Assembly: GCA_036362985.1 (NCBI GenBank)
Contig: JAYGXS010000003.1
Coordinates: 77,854,778 to 77,918,777 of the forward strand
Direction: 5' to 3'
DNA length: 64,000 nt
Source of the DNA: Ligula intestinalis
Lineage: Eukaryota; Platyhelminthes; Cestoda; Diphyllobothriidea; Diphyllobothriidae
Position numbers and translations under genes: made by a program. Positions 11,296-23,412 of the stretch are shown piece after piece. How positions within the stretch are numbered: position 1 is the stretch's first letter; each line of letters starts with the position of its first letter. The notes beneath the pieces are model-generated. The model made no database searches. It had not been told where the DNA came from and saw nothing but the letters and a program-made list of their open reading frames with translations.

Positions 11296-14200
11296 AGACG
11301 CACGTGTAAAAATCGGTATTTTGTGATTACGCTCAACGATAATGAATGCTACAACCTCACATAAGTAATCCTGCCTCGCCGATAGTGCATTTATATTATC
11401 ATTTCATGAGATCAGTTACTATATAACCTAAGGCGGTATAATGCAGAGTTCTTTTTATATATGCTGTGAATGCATCAATGTCCATTGATCTTATTAAAAA
11501 GTAGAATCGCATGTTTAGACAAAACTACAGGGCTGAGAAATAATGAAAATAATACCCTGTCAGTTAATTAGGAGTTTTAAAGGAATAAGTAGAATAAAGC
11601 AAAGCTGACACTTCTATTCAGGTAATCCGATATCATCGATTTCCCGATTCTGTCAAATAGAGCAGGCAATATTCAAATCATATTTATAAATCCACCAATT
11701 TTTTTAAATAACTGGATTGAATGACTTGTCCAACTCTGCCAAAACACTGCGCAATTAAGTGTGCCTGGTAGTCATCTGGTGGATTCTAGATTGTTAACTT
11801 AAGGAACCCTGATTTGGCGCCCAATTCACAGTCTCAGAATTGGTGGTTTCCATACGTTGCAGTAGGCTGGGCGGGTAACTTGCCCCAAGTATAATTAAAC
11901 TCACGGCATCTGCAAGGTAGTTTGTCAAAAATGGTTGAAACGCCGCTAACCTATCAGGGTCCTGGTGACTTGTGCATCGATTGATTTTACGGAAAGCGAC
12001 TGCGTAGAATCTTTCCCAGCCTGTTATTCTGTCTCCCTTATGTTCTGATGAAAGTGTAGGGGTCGAAGCCGTGAGTGTGCTCAGGGCACTAGAATTACCC
12101 CGCCAAGTTCCGTATAGGAGGAGAAGGGGTAAGACCAATAGGAGCTGTTTATTTTATACAGAATATCAATGGTGGTGTGAAGCCCCGGCACTCGGCAGGC
12201 CCGGGCCCTGTACGCAAGTCTGTCTGCTAACGTGGTGTGGGCATGAATGCGTAAACGTCATGCGAGAGTGAGTCACTAGCCGCTTGACCAATAGCAGTCT
12301 ACGACACCTTTGATTGGCTGTCCCAGAGGCAGATAAAGGAGTGCAATTAAGGACTGTTTGCGGGCCTGGCGCCGGCGCTAAAACATTGCTAAATCATTAT
12401 GACTGCTAGCAAGCCTGGGTTTCGTGGTTGACCAAAATGTGAACTCCATTCCACGCGTGCCACAAGTCTGCTGGTCACTCCGTACGGGAGGGATTACGAG
12501 CGCGTACTCTGGTTGGGAGTTGTCGTGCGGGCCATGCTAAGAAGGAGGCCTTTTTGCACGTGGGATGCGCAGTCTACTAAATCGCTAGGTTACAGCCGTC
12601 CGGGTCATGACTTCTACAGCGACGGGATAGCTCAAAAGTTCATAAGTTGTAATCTACCGCGAGAAGGTTGTGTGAGACTGACCTCGCTCTTTCTCCCCTC
12701 CCGACATACGACAGTTAGACCGTCATTTCCGAGGATGTCCAACGTGTATACCACGACGGGACAGATGCAAGGACGCGTGGATTAGTCTATGATGGGAATG
12801 GATTTGCTTAACATCCACCGTATTCTCTCTTCATTCACCTAACTTGGTCCAATGGCATGATCAATTCCAGAAAACTGGCGCGGCGGGAGCTCACATCTAG
12901 GCGTGCTACCACAACGCTCTTCCATGTGTGCCATTTGGCGTGGCTGTGCAACCCCATTTATGAATACTCCCCATTTTGGCCCAGTTAGGGGGCAACTCCT
13001 GACATACGCCACTAAGAGGATAAACTTATCCCCGTCCCTCGTGCATCTCGCGTGACCACTCGATGTTCTTTCTGAATCGGCATCATTACTTGCATTGGGA
13101 TCCAGTCGTTCCTTCTAACCAGGATGCTTCTGAGTGTGTTTTGAATGTGCTCCGACTTCGGAGTAACCTAGCTGCTCCGCGCCTTACCTCGCTTTTGAGG
13201 GCCTTTTACCATAGCTACCATCTCGTTCACACGATGACATCTTTGAAGTCCGCCGGGTCGTATTGCTGTAGCCCGCCTATTAACTCAGATACTGGCTGGT
13301 GTGCAAAGACAGTAGAGAGGTCGAGCGACGTACTTAATGCAAAATATGCTCGAAAAGGTGAGCGACTGATTACCAGGGTTGACCTCACACACCCCACATG
13401 TTCACTTAAACAATTGATTAAATTCGACGTGTGTTATGTCAAGAGGTGAATATTTCTGAGAAACTGAAGAGAAAAGCAAGGGGTGATTCTAAAGGCTGAA
13501 TTGTGGATTTCGAAACAGTACACAATTTGCGTCAGCTGACGTAGAGCTCACTTGTCCGATTTTCGGTACATGTGGGGTGGAGTGGAGTGGGTCGGCCCCA
13601 TCCCACCTGATCGATTGAGCACTTGTCTTAAAGACTGGCCAGTTGGTTAAAGTTGGTGTGAGTTCTGTCATTGAATTAAGTTTGGAATATTTATGAGAAC
13701 ACACGCGCGCACAATGGGCGACTCGAAAAGGTAACGGTGGTGTTCTAGGAGATTTACGCAGTTCGAATCAGCTGCTTTAGATGTCCTTTGCCCTCGGTAA
13801 CTGCCATCAAGCTATTTCACACACAAATCCGATGAAGCGATTTTTAATGAGAGATATCGCACCACCTTCTGAGAATCCATCGCTTCTCCTGACCACTAAT
13901 CCATTGTGCGAATACCGAATTCACTACAGTCTAACGTTTGGAGACCTGGTGTTTCCCATATTCCAAGAATTTGTAAATTGTTGGGTCCTTTTTTCGAGGC
14001 GTTAAAGATTATGCGGCAAAACAAAGCGCAACGCTTGTGTGCGTATTTGTTGAATGATTTGTTGGCGCCCCTTACCACTATGCATATGGTGGTCTGGGTG
14101 GTGCGCTTCAGAAAATAGAATATTCCGATTCGCTGGCGGCTAAGATCTAGAAACAGTGTGTGCCTAGTGACCCACATCACTTTCATATGAGTCGTGTACG

Positions 14201-15594
14201 AGTCGAAGTGGTGTGATGCAAAAAACAAAACAAATAATTGATTTTTTGTGTGACGTCGGGTGTTTTTTCCGAACTGCGTATCATTTGCAAATTCCTGGCA
14301 CTCGTTTGCCCGTGTGGTTTATGCGCTGAGTCAACTCAGGGGCCGGATCAGGGCATCGGAGGTGTTGTTGGGGTTTAATCAGCCGTAACCAAGGCCAGAC
14401 ACATCGGAGAAGGGGTGAGAGGGCATGTGTAGGGGCAGGCCCCGGCAGTGACAACTACCAGACCCCGATCCCGCCTCTGGTCCTCTTGACTTTGTCTTGA
14501 TATCGGACCCAAGCTAGTGAGGGAAAAGGAAGTGTCATAGATGCAGCGCAAGTGTACTACCACGCACAATAACCCACCCTGTTGTGAGGCAAATGATTGA
14601 TTTCTTCGATAATAGTAGTTGAACTGTCTCTTACATACCCACGCTGCTGCTTCTCGGGACACAAAAACGAACGCAAAAAGCGTAGTAGGCGACCCCCTGC
14701 AAAGCCTCTCGCGACCCAGCGATTGGGGATTAAATATCTGATAAGGATCAGTTCGCTGTCGCAGTACCTCTCGTGTGAGGATGTGCAAATTGATTGAATT
14801 TATGGGTCTTTTTGACGTTTTTATGTTATTCATTTAACTCCTTTGTGTGAAACTGAGTGACCTCCGTGAGATTCTATACAACAACAGCGAGTCAAAGCTT
14901 GAGTACAGCCAATGCTCAAATTAATTTAATTCCAGCTGCAAAAACCACAAACTTATGTCATTAGGTTAGTCACAAAACCAACCGGCCTTCTGCGCGGAAT
15001 ACTGTTTTGCCACTGCCTTCTTTTGTTCAGTAATTTTTATTCCTTGAGGGAAGATGTGTCAGTGCGACTGGCAAGAACACTTTTTTATCCGTTCTGTTCT
15101 TCTGCCATTTGAACGGAACTTTGCGCGACTTTAAGAGGAATCACATTTCTTATCTTTGCTGGCAGTAAAAAGTAATCTGGTTATAGAAAGACTGAATTTC
15201 GTGTGTAATGGTTGCTACCTCCTTTCGACGGGTACAGTTCTACGGAATGGCATTTTCGATAATGCCTCGTTCTTGTTCCGTCTATCATCTCTTTGCTGGG
15301 GGTATCACAAATTTGCTAACTCTCAAGATAGAAATTTCCGTGGTTGTGGTTGGTTATCAAACTCTTACTGTGAATGAAATGTAGTTTTGTCTTCGGTCAT
15401 TTGAATTGCTTCCGTTTTTTACCAGCACGAGGTGTGTACTTCTTTCCGCATTTGGTTCTCTTCATCCTTCTCCTTCCTGCACTTTAAGCTCGGCTCAAGT
15501 GGGCTGCATATTCGTTGCAGAAGTAATATCGCTGTCCATGTGGTGTCGTCTGTTGATAAAAAACCGCTAGAGCGCTTGCACTCTTCGGCCACCG

Positions 15595-15760
15595 ATTTCA
15601 ACCGTGTGCTCCACAACAGGATGGTGCAGCGACGGGGAGGTACGCATATATTAGCTTTAAGTGATAGTAGACTTGTGTTGCATCTGCCGCACTCGCTGTC
15701 CTCCCTCAACCACCCCAGCCCGTTGTCAAGACAAATTCAAGCGGACCGGAGGCGGGGTCA
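15595..15760 (+). repeat. Dispersed GC-rich repeat
   Basis: CCACAACAGGATGGTG, GTAGACTTGTGTTGCATCTGCCGCACTC, CCGTTGTCAAG, matching the 48.6 kb copy in order. Confidence 0.45.
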
Positions 15761-15984
15761 GGCACAGGGGGTTGGTGTGGTGTGAACCTGCACCCACACG
15801 TGCCACCACACCACCCCCCATGTTCGGTCTGCCATACCCTGATCTGGTCCCCCTGTTGATCCAGCGCATTTACCCCGCGGTCGTTTAGGAGGCGCAACTG
15901 GTGCCCCCGTTGTCACGAGACACCGTTCAAATTGCGCTTGCTACAGCCCCAAAGAAGGCCTTTGTGCTGGCTTGCTGAGCCGGA

Positions 15985-16060
15985 CAGGATCACCCGGGAT
16001 TCGAACCCAGGACATTGGGTTACTAAGTGTAACACTCTGCCATTGAACCAGATTGCTGAA
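15985..16060 (-). repeat. tRNA-like sequence (minus) beside a plus-strand partner
   Basis: Minus strand TGGTTCAATGGCAGAG, an anticodon-like stem, GGGTTCGAATCCCGGG. Good A and B boxes. Folds only partly as a tRNA. Confidence 0.5.
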
Positions 16061-16107
16061 CGACACATTGCCGGATTCCACACTCCCGAACACAACCGAC
16101 AAAACAA

Positions 16108-16180
16108 CGGGCCCGTGGCTCAACGCTAAAGTGTTACACATAATGACAAAAAGGGTTTGAATCTCAGATGGTCCACACCA
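16108..16180 (+). repeat. tRNA-like sequence (plus)
   Basis: CGTGGCTCAACGCTAAAGTG, then GGGTTTGAATCTCAG. Faces away from the minus-strand tRNA-like sequence 50 bp to the left. Confidence 0.45.
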
Positions 16181-17984
16181 GAGATTTGGTATGACACCCT
16201 GTAATCAGGATGGACACCATTCTCGCGTGGCACCTCGCATTATCTCGATTGCTGCCAACACGCAGTTGGGCTCTGGTGTGTTGTGCCAGCAAGCAATCAA
16301 TCCCGGGTACAAACTCCGAGTTTTCCCCATTTGTGACTGATTGGCGGCATCCAGCAAGCCAGAGTTTGCCATTCGGCTCTTTTTCGCGCCTCTGTTAGTT
16401 GCAATTCTCGAGGCACGTTCTTTACATAGAAAAACGTGCCGTGGTTGGTGGTGCGACTGTTTTTTTAGTTGTCTGCGTCTCGGGTGGATCACGATTGAGA
16501 AGGCGTGAACTCCGGATCTTCCCCACTCTCTATTTCACCTCTTTGTAAGTTCCAATTCTAGAGGAGCGTTCTTTGCGGTGTATACCGTGCCTGGGTCGGT
16601 GGTGGAACTATTATCCGCGGGTATTCTTCCCAGAAAACCCACCAGATATGATCCCAGGACTTGCAAAGTTACTAAAGTCGACGACCGGCAGCTAACTGCA
16701 TCCGAAAAGTGTGAATGGTCTAGCCCTGCACATACTCGCTCTCAGCTGTCGGCTAGCCTTTATCACACCGGCCTCCTCCCCCTCCCCCCGCGTCCTCCAT
16801 TGGTCAGTCTACAAGACTGCCAGGTTTTGTGTGCAGACGGCGATACGCGGCCCATGCCGACAAACCAACGCGCACACACTACATGTGGGCAGTCACAGTA
16901 AGGTCGCAAGAGTGGACTGTTGCTTTTCCTTTCAAGAGATTACTGGGTGTTTTGGCACCCACCCACGCAACGGTGTTTGCGCGCGTACCTGGGCCACAGA
17001 CGGTGGCTTTTTCGCCGAAGACAAACCCCAATTATGGCACGAGCGATTGTCCACGTAGCCCTGTCTGAGAGCAACTACGTTCTGGGGCCAGACCCTCGGC
17101 GCTAGACCATGGAGGAGCAGCTGTAATTTGTATTTAGGCTGGGTTTACAAGGAGGAGACTTGTGTAGCATCTGCCTCACTCATCCCCCAATTGTCTCTGT
17201 CTTCTCCGATGACGTGGAGGCAGTAGCCTAGCTCATAAGCCCGTATATGCTGGCTACGGCGCGCGTTGTGGCTCGCCTAGAATGCACCGGCCCTGCTTCG
17301 TGCGGCTATCACATAGGTGTAAGAAAAAACTGGAGCTACCTTCAGAATGAGTCATTGTGACATAACTCTTGGATATCCCGCGAGTTGGCGGTCCTCTAGT
17401 TGACAACATATACTGCCTTAAAAGAGCCTAAACATTGTCAGATTTCCTCCAATGAGAAATAGTCACGCAGAATTGACCTCACGCCTTTTCCATCCTCTAT
17501 AATGGGGTATCTCCCGCTTGTGACATCAGAATCGCTTTGTGATTTACTTCACCTGCACCAATTTTCCTCCGCCATTGGAGCGGGGGGCTAAAAAGACAGA
17601 GAGAATGTGTGGTAGATGCTGTTGATCTCTGCCTCACTATAAGCTAATCAACGCATGAGTCATCGTTAATGCCTGCCTTCTGTGGAGTACTCGATGACCG
17701 GCGTCGCTCGTGACAGTCGAATAGGCGCAACTGAGATCGGCGCGGTGACTAATAAGGCCCCGATTATCATTCGCCGCACACTTGCTGGTCACCCTTGTGA
17801 CAGTCGCCAATTCCGACCTACATAGCGGACACGAGCTCCATTGTGAAGTAGGGTGTCTGTGGTTGTCATCTGATAGATTCTGCCCACGAATACGAATCGC
17901 CTCACTGTGGTAACCCCTGTGGTATAAGTAACAATGGACAGCACCACCAGAATATGTGCCTCACTTGATAGGAAGGCTTGTGGT

Positions 17985-18480
17985 GGCTAAGTACTGGTAG
18001 TGGTCAGAGCATTACAATCATGCGGCCGAATCCCGGATTGTAGGTAGAAGGCAGGAAGGCGTCAATAGGAGGTAGTTATTGTGCACAGAACCCTGCATAG
18101 CTGTCTCGGGCAGCAGTCGTCGCTGAGACTCGCTGCGTCCATTCAGGACTGAGAATGTGTGTGAGAGAGAGTAGCCGCTGCTTTTGCAGGCTTGTGAAGC
18201 ATGTTCAATTGGTCTGCAATTGGTGTGTTGTCGTACCGGCTGGGGGAGGGTGTCGTGTTTAGTGGGCGATGCGGCGTCAGTCGAGGGGGTGGCGTGTTCA
18301 AGTAGCCCTTGGGCAGTCGCGACTATCTGGATGTGCGTGTGCGCGCGAGTGGAAGCCGGCCAAGGGTCTTCAGATCAGCGAGTCGCAAAAAGCTGTCTCT
18401 GTGAATTTGCATGACGTTGAAGCAGCGGACAATGAACGAAGAAATCGGACAGTACTGTTGGCTGGCCGTCACAAAACAAT
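17985..18480 (+). repeat. tRNA-headed repeat family, copy 1
   Basis: tRNA-like head (GGTCAGAGCATTACAATC, GGCCGAATCCCGG), then body tokens GTGCACAGAACCCTG, CTGTCTCGGGCAGCAGT, GGGTGTCGTG, GGCGTGTTCAAGTAGCC, CAGCGAGTCGCAAA and CTGTTGGCTGGCCG. The 54.1 kb copy follows the same order. Confidence 0.6.
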
Positions 18481-18899
18481 ATATTTCACCCTCAGTCACT
18501 ATTCGATATAAAAATGAGTATCTTAAAGGTAGTATTTCACAGATGGTTTTCCGCTTTTCCTGTTATTATTCAGGTAATTCATGCGGTACCCGACTTCCCT
18601 GTTTTTGTACTATTCCTAATGCATGTGAACGTTTGCCAGCAATGCAGCAATCGATTAACAACAATAACACCTCGGGCGTTTTTCTAACCATGTGACATGG
18701 ATTATGTTCCATTAGTGTTTCCGCTTATTCATTTTCACACTTTCCAACTGTCTTGAAAGTTCCGTACTATCTGCGTCGCTCTGCATGTTCCTTCAGAGAG
18801 ACAGTGTGTCCACCATACGAATCTTCAAGTAAACAGTGAATTCCAGAAATACATTTTTTTTCAAATTATAACAAGAAATAATGCTTCCTGCATTCATCT

Positions 18900-19430
18900 C
18901 AGAAGTAGAAGATGCGAACGCTGGAACAAAACATTGATTTGTCTAACGTTTCGGATTCTTTCGAGAATCCTTAATCGTAGATAACCATAGAATACTATGA
19001 GATATGCACAGATTAGGTGGTATATTCACAGATTGCGCAGTATTTATAGCTTGTAGCGGCCACTCGCATGCAAACTATAATTACCAACTCCTTTATCTAC
19101 TGCTGGGGTCGCAATTTGTGCGATGCTGGCTCAATAAATTGTTTTAGAGTCATTTATTGCCACGATTTCGTCCGTGTGACCCGAAAGCGGACTGACAAAC
19201 CATTACCGCAACAATTCTGACCCCCAGCGGCGGTTACGGGAGCTCATAATCATAGTTCGCTGCGAACTATAATATTGCGCAATCAGCACATTTATCTCCC
19301 TAATCTGTGCATATATCAGAATATTCTACGGTCACCTCTAAGGAAATGTTCTTAACAGAATCCAAAACTTCAGGCAAATAAACACCTTGTTCCAGCGATG
19401 GAATCTAATTCTGAAATGCTTCCTGGACCT
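18900..19430. repeat. Head-to-head palindrome of two PLE termini
   Basis: Left arm (18900-19110) and reverse-complemented right arm (19230-19430) share, in order, the GATTGCGCA(A/G)TAT region, TATGCACAGATTAGG, a GAATCC stem II and the TTGTTCCAGCG end. Left arm has TATTTATA at 19041-19048. Right arm core is more decayed. The conserved core in both arms lacks a usable CUGANGA (left reads CTACGA). Confidence 0.6.
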
Positions 19431-19659
19431 CGGTTAATCGCTTCTTTTGACATTCAGAATATTTCTTCAGTCGAATGTCATAAACTAAGTATGAAAAGGT
19501 TGTTGATTTAGCTTATAATACATCCATTGTCTTTTTTGTTTATCTGAAAGCAGCGCGAGCTCAAAAAACCAAAAGACACGAATTAAATCCCTACCTAATA
19601 CCTAAATCAGATGTACTCTAAAATTCTAATGCCGTTCCTCATCCTACCCGTTCCGACAG

Positions 19660-19913
19660 ATTCGACTGCTGACCTTTTTCATGAGCATCGAAAAGGTTGT
19701 CGTCTCCGAGATTACCGGTCGGGAGGGCCGACGGTATCAAGTGAAACTGATCCTCGCCAATGACCCCGAGGCTGGACAACCAATCATCTTCACGTTTGAC
19801 TCTCGAATGGTAGCCGACACCGTTGCTCACACGGTAGAGGGTTACTGTCAACTTGCCCGACCTGAAGCAAAACAGTCGGACAGACCGCTGCTCATCTGGG
19901 GTTGTCCCTTCAG
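19660..19913 (+). CDS. PTK2 (FAK) homolog: FAK-like kinase, FERM F3 main exon
   Basis: Encodes ~84 residues plus two bases. The sequence runs IRLLTFFMSIEKVVVSEI, then GRRYQVKLIL...PIIFTFDSR and MVADTVAHTVEGYCQLAR. It follows the FAK F3 PTB/PH-like fold, where the C-terminal helix reads NMADLIDGYCRLVNG in vertebrates; VEGYCQL is the strongest match. The acceptor TTCCGACAG ends at 19659 and gives phase 0 entry. The donor is a perfect CAG/GTAAGTA at 19914, leaving phase 2. Residues after QLAR should lead into the linker that in vertebrate FAK holds the Src-binding autophosphorylation tyrosine (Tyr397), but that tyrosine is not in this exon. Confidence 0.8.
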
Positions 19914-20847
19914 GTAAGTACACACACGCCTGTTATAAAACTGTCACAATACTCGACACTTTTCCTTTCAACGACGCCTCAATTGAACTTCCAAGGGAAA
20001 AGCGGAAGCATAGGCGTGTATTGACATCTAAATACAACGTATTTAAGGTCAAAAAGGTACATATGCGCATGTTATACAAGGTCAGCCTGTAATCGAACCA
20101 ATCCGATTGTTTCCTTGAGGGGATAGCATGTCGACTGGCTTTCTGACTCATCCGATTGGTTGGATATAGCACTGATCCTGTCGACAGCTTGCGCGATATC
20201 ACCATGTACACTGTCGATTGACAGTGCGACGTGTAAACGAGTTACCTGGGTGGCGTGCGAGTGAGTGGGTGGGTGAGGATTGCTCCTACCAGCATCCACC
20301 TCCTTAAAGGAACGATCAAATTCACCAATGAGTCGCCTATGTGGATGAAGTGTTCCGAAATTTTCCTTTCACAACGCCGATACATACGGATTCATCGTTT
20401 GAGAGAAAGAAAAAGATCAAAAGATCGAGATACACTTTATTTTGGCAGCATAATTCCAAAATGTTTGAAAATAATTCCCTCGATTCTCCGTGAATAAAAT
20501 TTGGCACATAAGCCCCATAACGCCGAATGATCATAAGCTATGCTTAATGGCCGAAGACCATAACTATCGAAATCATGAATAATATATTTCTTGAATCAAG
20601 GGAAATATGTAGGTTACGTGGGACTTCGTTTAACATGGTGCTAGCATTGTGCGCACGTGCCCCCATTATTGTAGTTCGAATAAACAAATAGCGATAAAAA
20701 TGGGTACACAACGAACAACACAGGCCATGCAATGTACATATCAGAAAATGTGCATGCTTATGGAGAGCCTCAAAAAATTATGATGAAGTTTCTGCATGGA
20801 TAAATAAAAAGACTTGTCGAGCACTTGTCGATCAATAGATTTATTGT

Positions 20848-20887
20848 CCTGAGCTTTCGAACTCTCACAGGAGTCCATCTTCAGAGG
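20848..20887 (-). ncRNA. Hammerhead-like ribozyme core, PLE copy 2
   Basis: Minus strand: CCT, CTGAAGA (20884-20878), stem II GACTC/GAGTT with a short loop, GAAA (20858-20855), AGCT palindrome, C, AGG pairing with CCT. Stem II has one G-U or mismatch position; otherwise the core is intact. Confidence 0.6.
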
Positions 20888-21188
20888 TGAGAAGTAGCAA
20901 CAAAACAAGGGTAATTATAGTGGCCATCGGCCAATCAACTGTCAGATATAATCAAGTTGTCAGGACGTTAGGAACAGCTATCAAAAGAGATGAGGGAGGG
21001 AGGCAATTCGCTGTCAGTGGAGTCGGGGGGCGATTATATTGTTGTACGCTAATTAGCTGTCCGTGGAGCAGGGGCTCATGAAAAGCAATTAGTGTGACGC
21101 CTTGTTACCCATTCGAGGGTCCTGGTAACCCTGGCTCCTCTTCTGCCTAGCCCGTCTCGGGATCTTCCTCGTTCGGTTTGGTCCTGTT

Positions 21189-21660
21189 TCATCCTTCGCT
21201 CTCATAACGGCGCAAGACTTTGTAGGCCGCGAGGAAGTCTAGATGCCTGTTGATGGAGTTGGCATCTCAGTACCATGCCTCAAGCGTCAGCCTTTTGGCT
21301 GTTGAGTTTCCTTGGCCTACGATGGTTGCTCCTTGGAGATTGAAGTTATGGCCAGTATCCGCGACGCATGCTGCAAGTTGAGAATTTGGATCTAGTCTCC
21401 CAGCCGCCCGTTTGTGCTCGTGAAGGCGGGTCTGCAATTTGCGGCCTGTTTCTCTAACGTAATTGCAGTCTCCCTCGTTGAAAAGTATCTTGTAGACAAC
21501 TGCAGGGGTTTCTGTAGGAGGCAGTCTGTCCTTAGGTTTCATCACGCGCCGGCATATTGTCGCCTGCGGTTCATGGGTTATGCTTACGCCAGTAGGTTGC
21601 AACAGTCGTGAGACTGCGTCGGAGACCCCTTTTATGTAGGGGATGGCTCTCCAGACTTCG
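21189..21660 (-). pseudogene. PLE GIY-YIG endonuclease, near-complete C-terminus with one stop
   Basis: The best-preserved PLE coding piece here. It starts EVWRAIPYIKGVSDAVSRLLQ, continues through TICRRVMKPKDRLPP and AVVYKILFNEGDCNYVRETGRKLQ, then RLHEHKRAA, NFNLQGATIVGQ, LTLEAWY, a TGA stop codon near 21264, and SINRHLDFLAAYKVLRR to a TGA at 21189. YVG of the GIY-YIG signature is YVR here. One in-frame stop plus the substituted glycine indicate a pseudogene. This open block is the reference for recognising the more decayed copies. Confidence 0.85.
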
Positions 21661-23412
21661 GATTGTTGTTTCTAGAGCCCTGCTACTGTACTTAACGGCA
21701 TTCCACGACCTAATCGTAACTCTACTTTTAATCCTGATTCTACTCAACCCTAACTCGTGTTTCCGCGGAATTTGGCGCAACGTCATTTGTTTTAGAGGAC
21801 CTTCCTAGTCCCCAGTCCTGGTGAGGTGTACAAAAACTGTCTCTACCGAACACGGTCTTAGAAAAGTACTGACTTACACGAAGCTTATGCAAAAATGTGC
21901 TCTAAATTACTGCAGACAGGCTATCTACAAGCTAGAATTCCATGTTTGCACTGACTGCAAGTATTCTGATAGGCGTCCCTAAAAGATGTCTAGCGATACT
22001 TTTGGTCGCTGCTCCCCACCATGGTGTTCGAAAAGAGTGTTTAGTTGGTTAAAACATGGAAAAACGCAGACGGGAGGCGTTTCCGGTTTGTTCAATGCCC
22101 TCGTTCGGTCGCAGTGCTTAGGCTGTTGGCCGACAAGTTCAGTTGATAGCTACGAAACAGCTGTTCTGTCAGTCTCTACTAGGAATGTCAGTCGACGTAG
22201 GCCTGACTGCGCTGCTTGTCCACTGCTCCCGCTGGGTTGGCCTAAAACGTTGATGAGATTTTGTTCGCTCCTGTAGATTGACTTGTCGTATTTTTGCTTT
22301 GATGCTCAAGGCAGGCATTTTGGAGCCTTTACATGATGTGAATATTCGTCCGACTTTTACATCAGAAAATCGAAAAAAAGTATTCTTTTACCAGAATTTT
22401 ACCCCGTTTCAAATATGTAGTATCGAGCGAGAAAATGAGTTTCGTCGGCAGCTTTGGTAGAACTGTGTCTGCTTTTGAAGGTCTAAATGTCGCATGACAC
22501 CGTGTCCCAGTCGCTGTACCAATGTGATGGACGGCAATGTTCTTCCACAGATTTCCTGCTTTCTCGTATGTTAATAAAGGACTGCGAAAAATAGACTTCA
22601 TGTTTCTTTATAGTTGCAGTGACATTTGTTGGCTGATTAGGTCCGATAAGCTACTGTCCCAGTCTCTACTGTGAATGTCAGTTGACATGCGGTTGACCGC
22701 CCTGCGGCCTGGTGGGGGTTCGCTCGTTCACTGCTGCCGTTGGACTGGTCTCCGAATATTCGGTACATTCACTCAGTTTTGAGGACAAAAATCAAAAAAA
22801 TTTAATTAAAATGCAGTTGGACACAATGGCCTCAGGCAGATTTGAAACAACCACGTCAGTTGATGAGGGTTCATCGTCGTTCCCGACTCAGTTCATCTTT
22901 TGCCCCCAGAGAGGTGGATGCAGGGACGGTGAAGTGTGCTCGGTTAGTTTACAGCGCTTTTTTCCCACTCTCTTGAGTCCGGTGTCATGTGAGATGCGGG
23001 AAGAGTGGGGGGTGATCGGTAACATTGGTGGATGAAGCACTACACAGACGGCTGGTCCGAGCAGAATGGATCAAGTTTTGACCTAATTAGAAAAAATTCG
23101 CTTGCATCCCGAGTCAAGCGCTTGAGTCTATCATACTGCACTAAAATTCGTGGCTTGGAAGACTGTCAATTAACACGCCAACTTAGGCCTCCTTTCAGGA
23201 ATGAAGATTTAGGTGGCACTGGTCCCTGCATTTTGTATGAAAAAGCCGTAACACGTTCGCCTTTAGTCACTGGACCAGATTATTGGCCGGGGGAACCAAA
23301 GCAGACGCGTCTACGAACCGCGTTCCACCCACCCTCCCGGCGGCCAAGGTCTGCTACACCCATCTCCCTACGTTGGATCAACCCCCCCCCCTCAGCCCAA
23401 CCCGTGTTTTTG

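Larger units (their letters stand above)
5339..19659 (+). other. FAK intron, 14.3 kb, repeat rich
   Basis: Holds SINE remnants (~8.0 kb), the inverted hammerhead pair (8.5-8.8 kb), a decayed long-TIR element with a PLE-terminus fragment inside (10.6-11.3 kb), a visibly GC-richer tract of old repeats (12-18 kb) and the PLE palindrome (18.9-19.4 kb). Open frames of 110-150 codons in the GC-rich tract on both strands have no recognisable domains and I take them as chance. A CT-rich simple tract lies near 6720-6750. Confidence 0.6.
20826..21660 (-). mobile_element. Penelope-like element, 3' part (GIY-YIG plus tail)
   Basis: Runs leftward: coding end (21660-21189), non-coding tail with units of AATTAGCTGTC / CAATCAACTGTCAG type (21060-20930), then a hammerhead-like core (20848-20887). 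Same architecture and tail units as the 0.25-1.0 kb copy, so both belong to one PLE subfamily. No reverse transcriptase part is present. Confidence 0.8.

Noticed and set aside
14375..14833. 152-codon open frame on the minus strand, and similar 110-130-codon frames at 11794-12138, 13063-13449 and 13896-14228
   Set aside because: They lie in a GC-richer repeat tract where stops are rarer, have no recognisable domains and overlap open frames on the other strand.
19339..19400. Active hammerhead in the right arm of the 19 kb palindrome
   Set aside because: CUGANGA is absent and GAAAC is mutated; only the terminus likeness remains.
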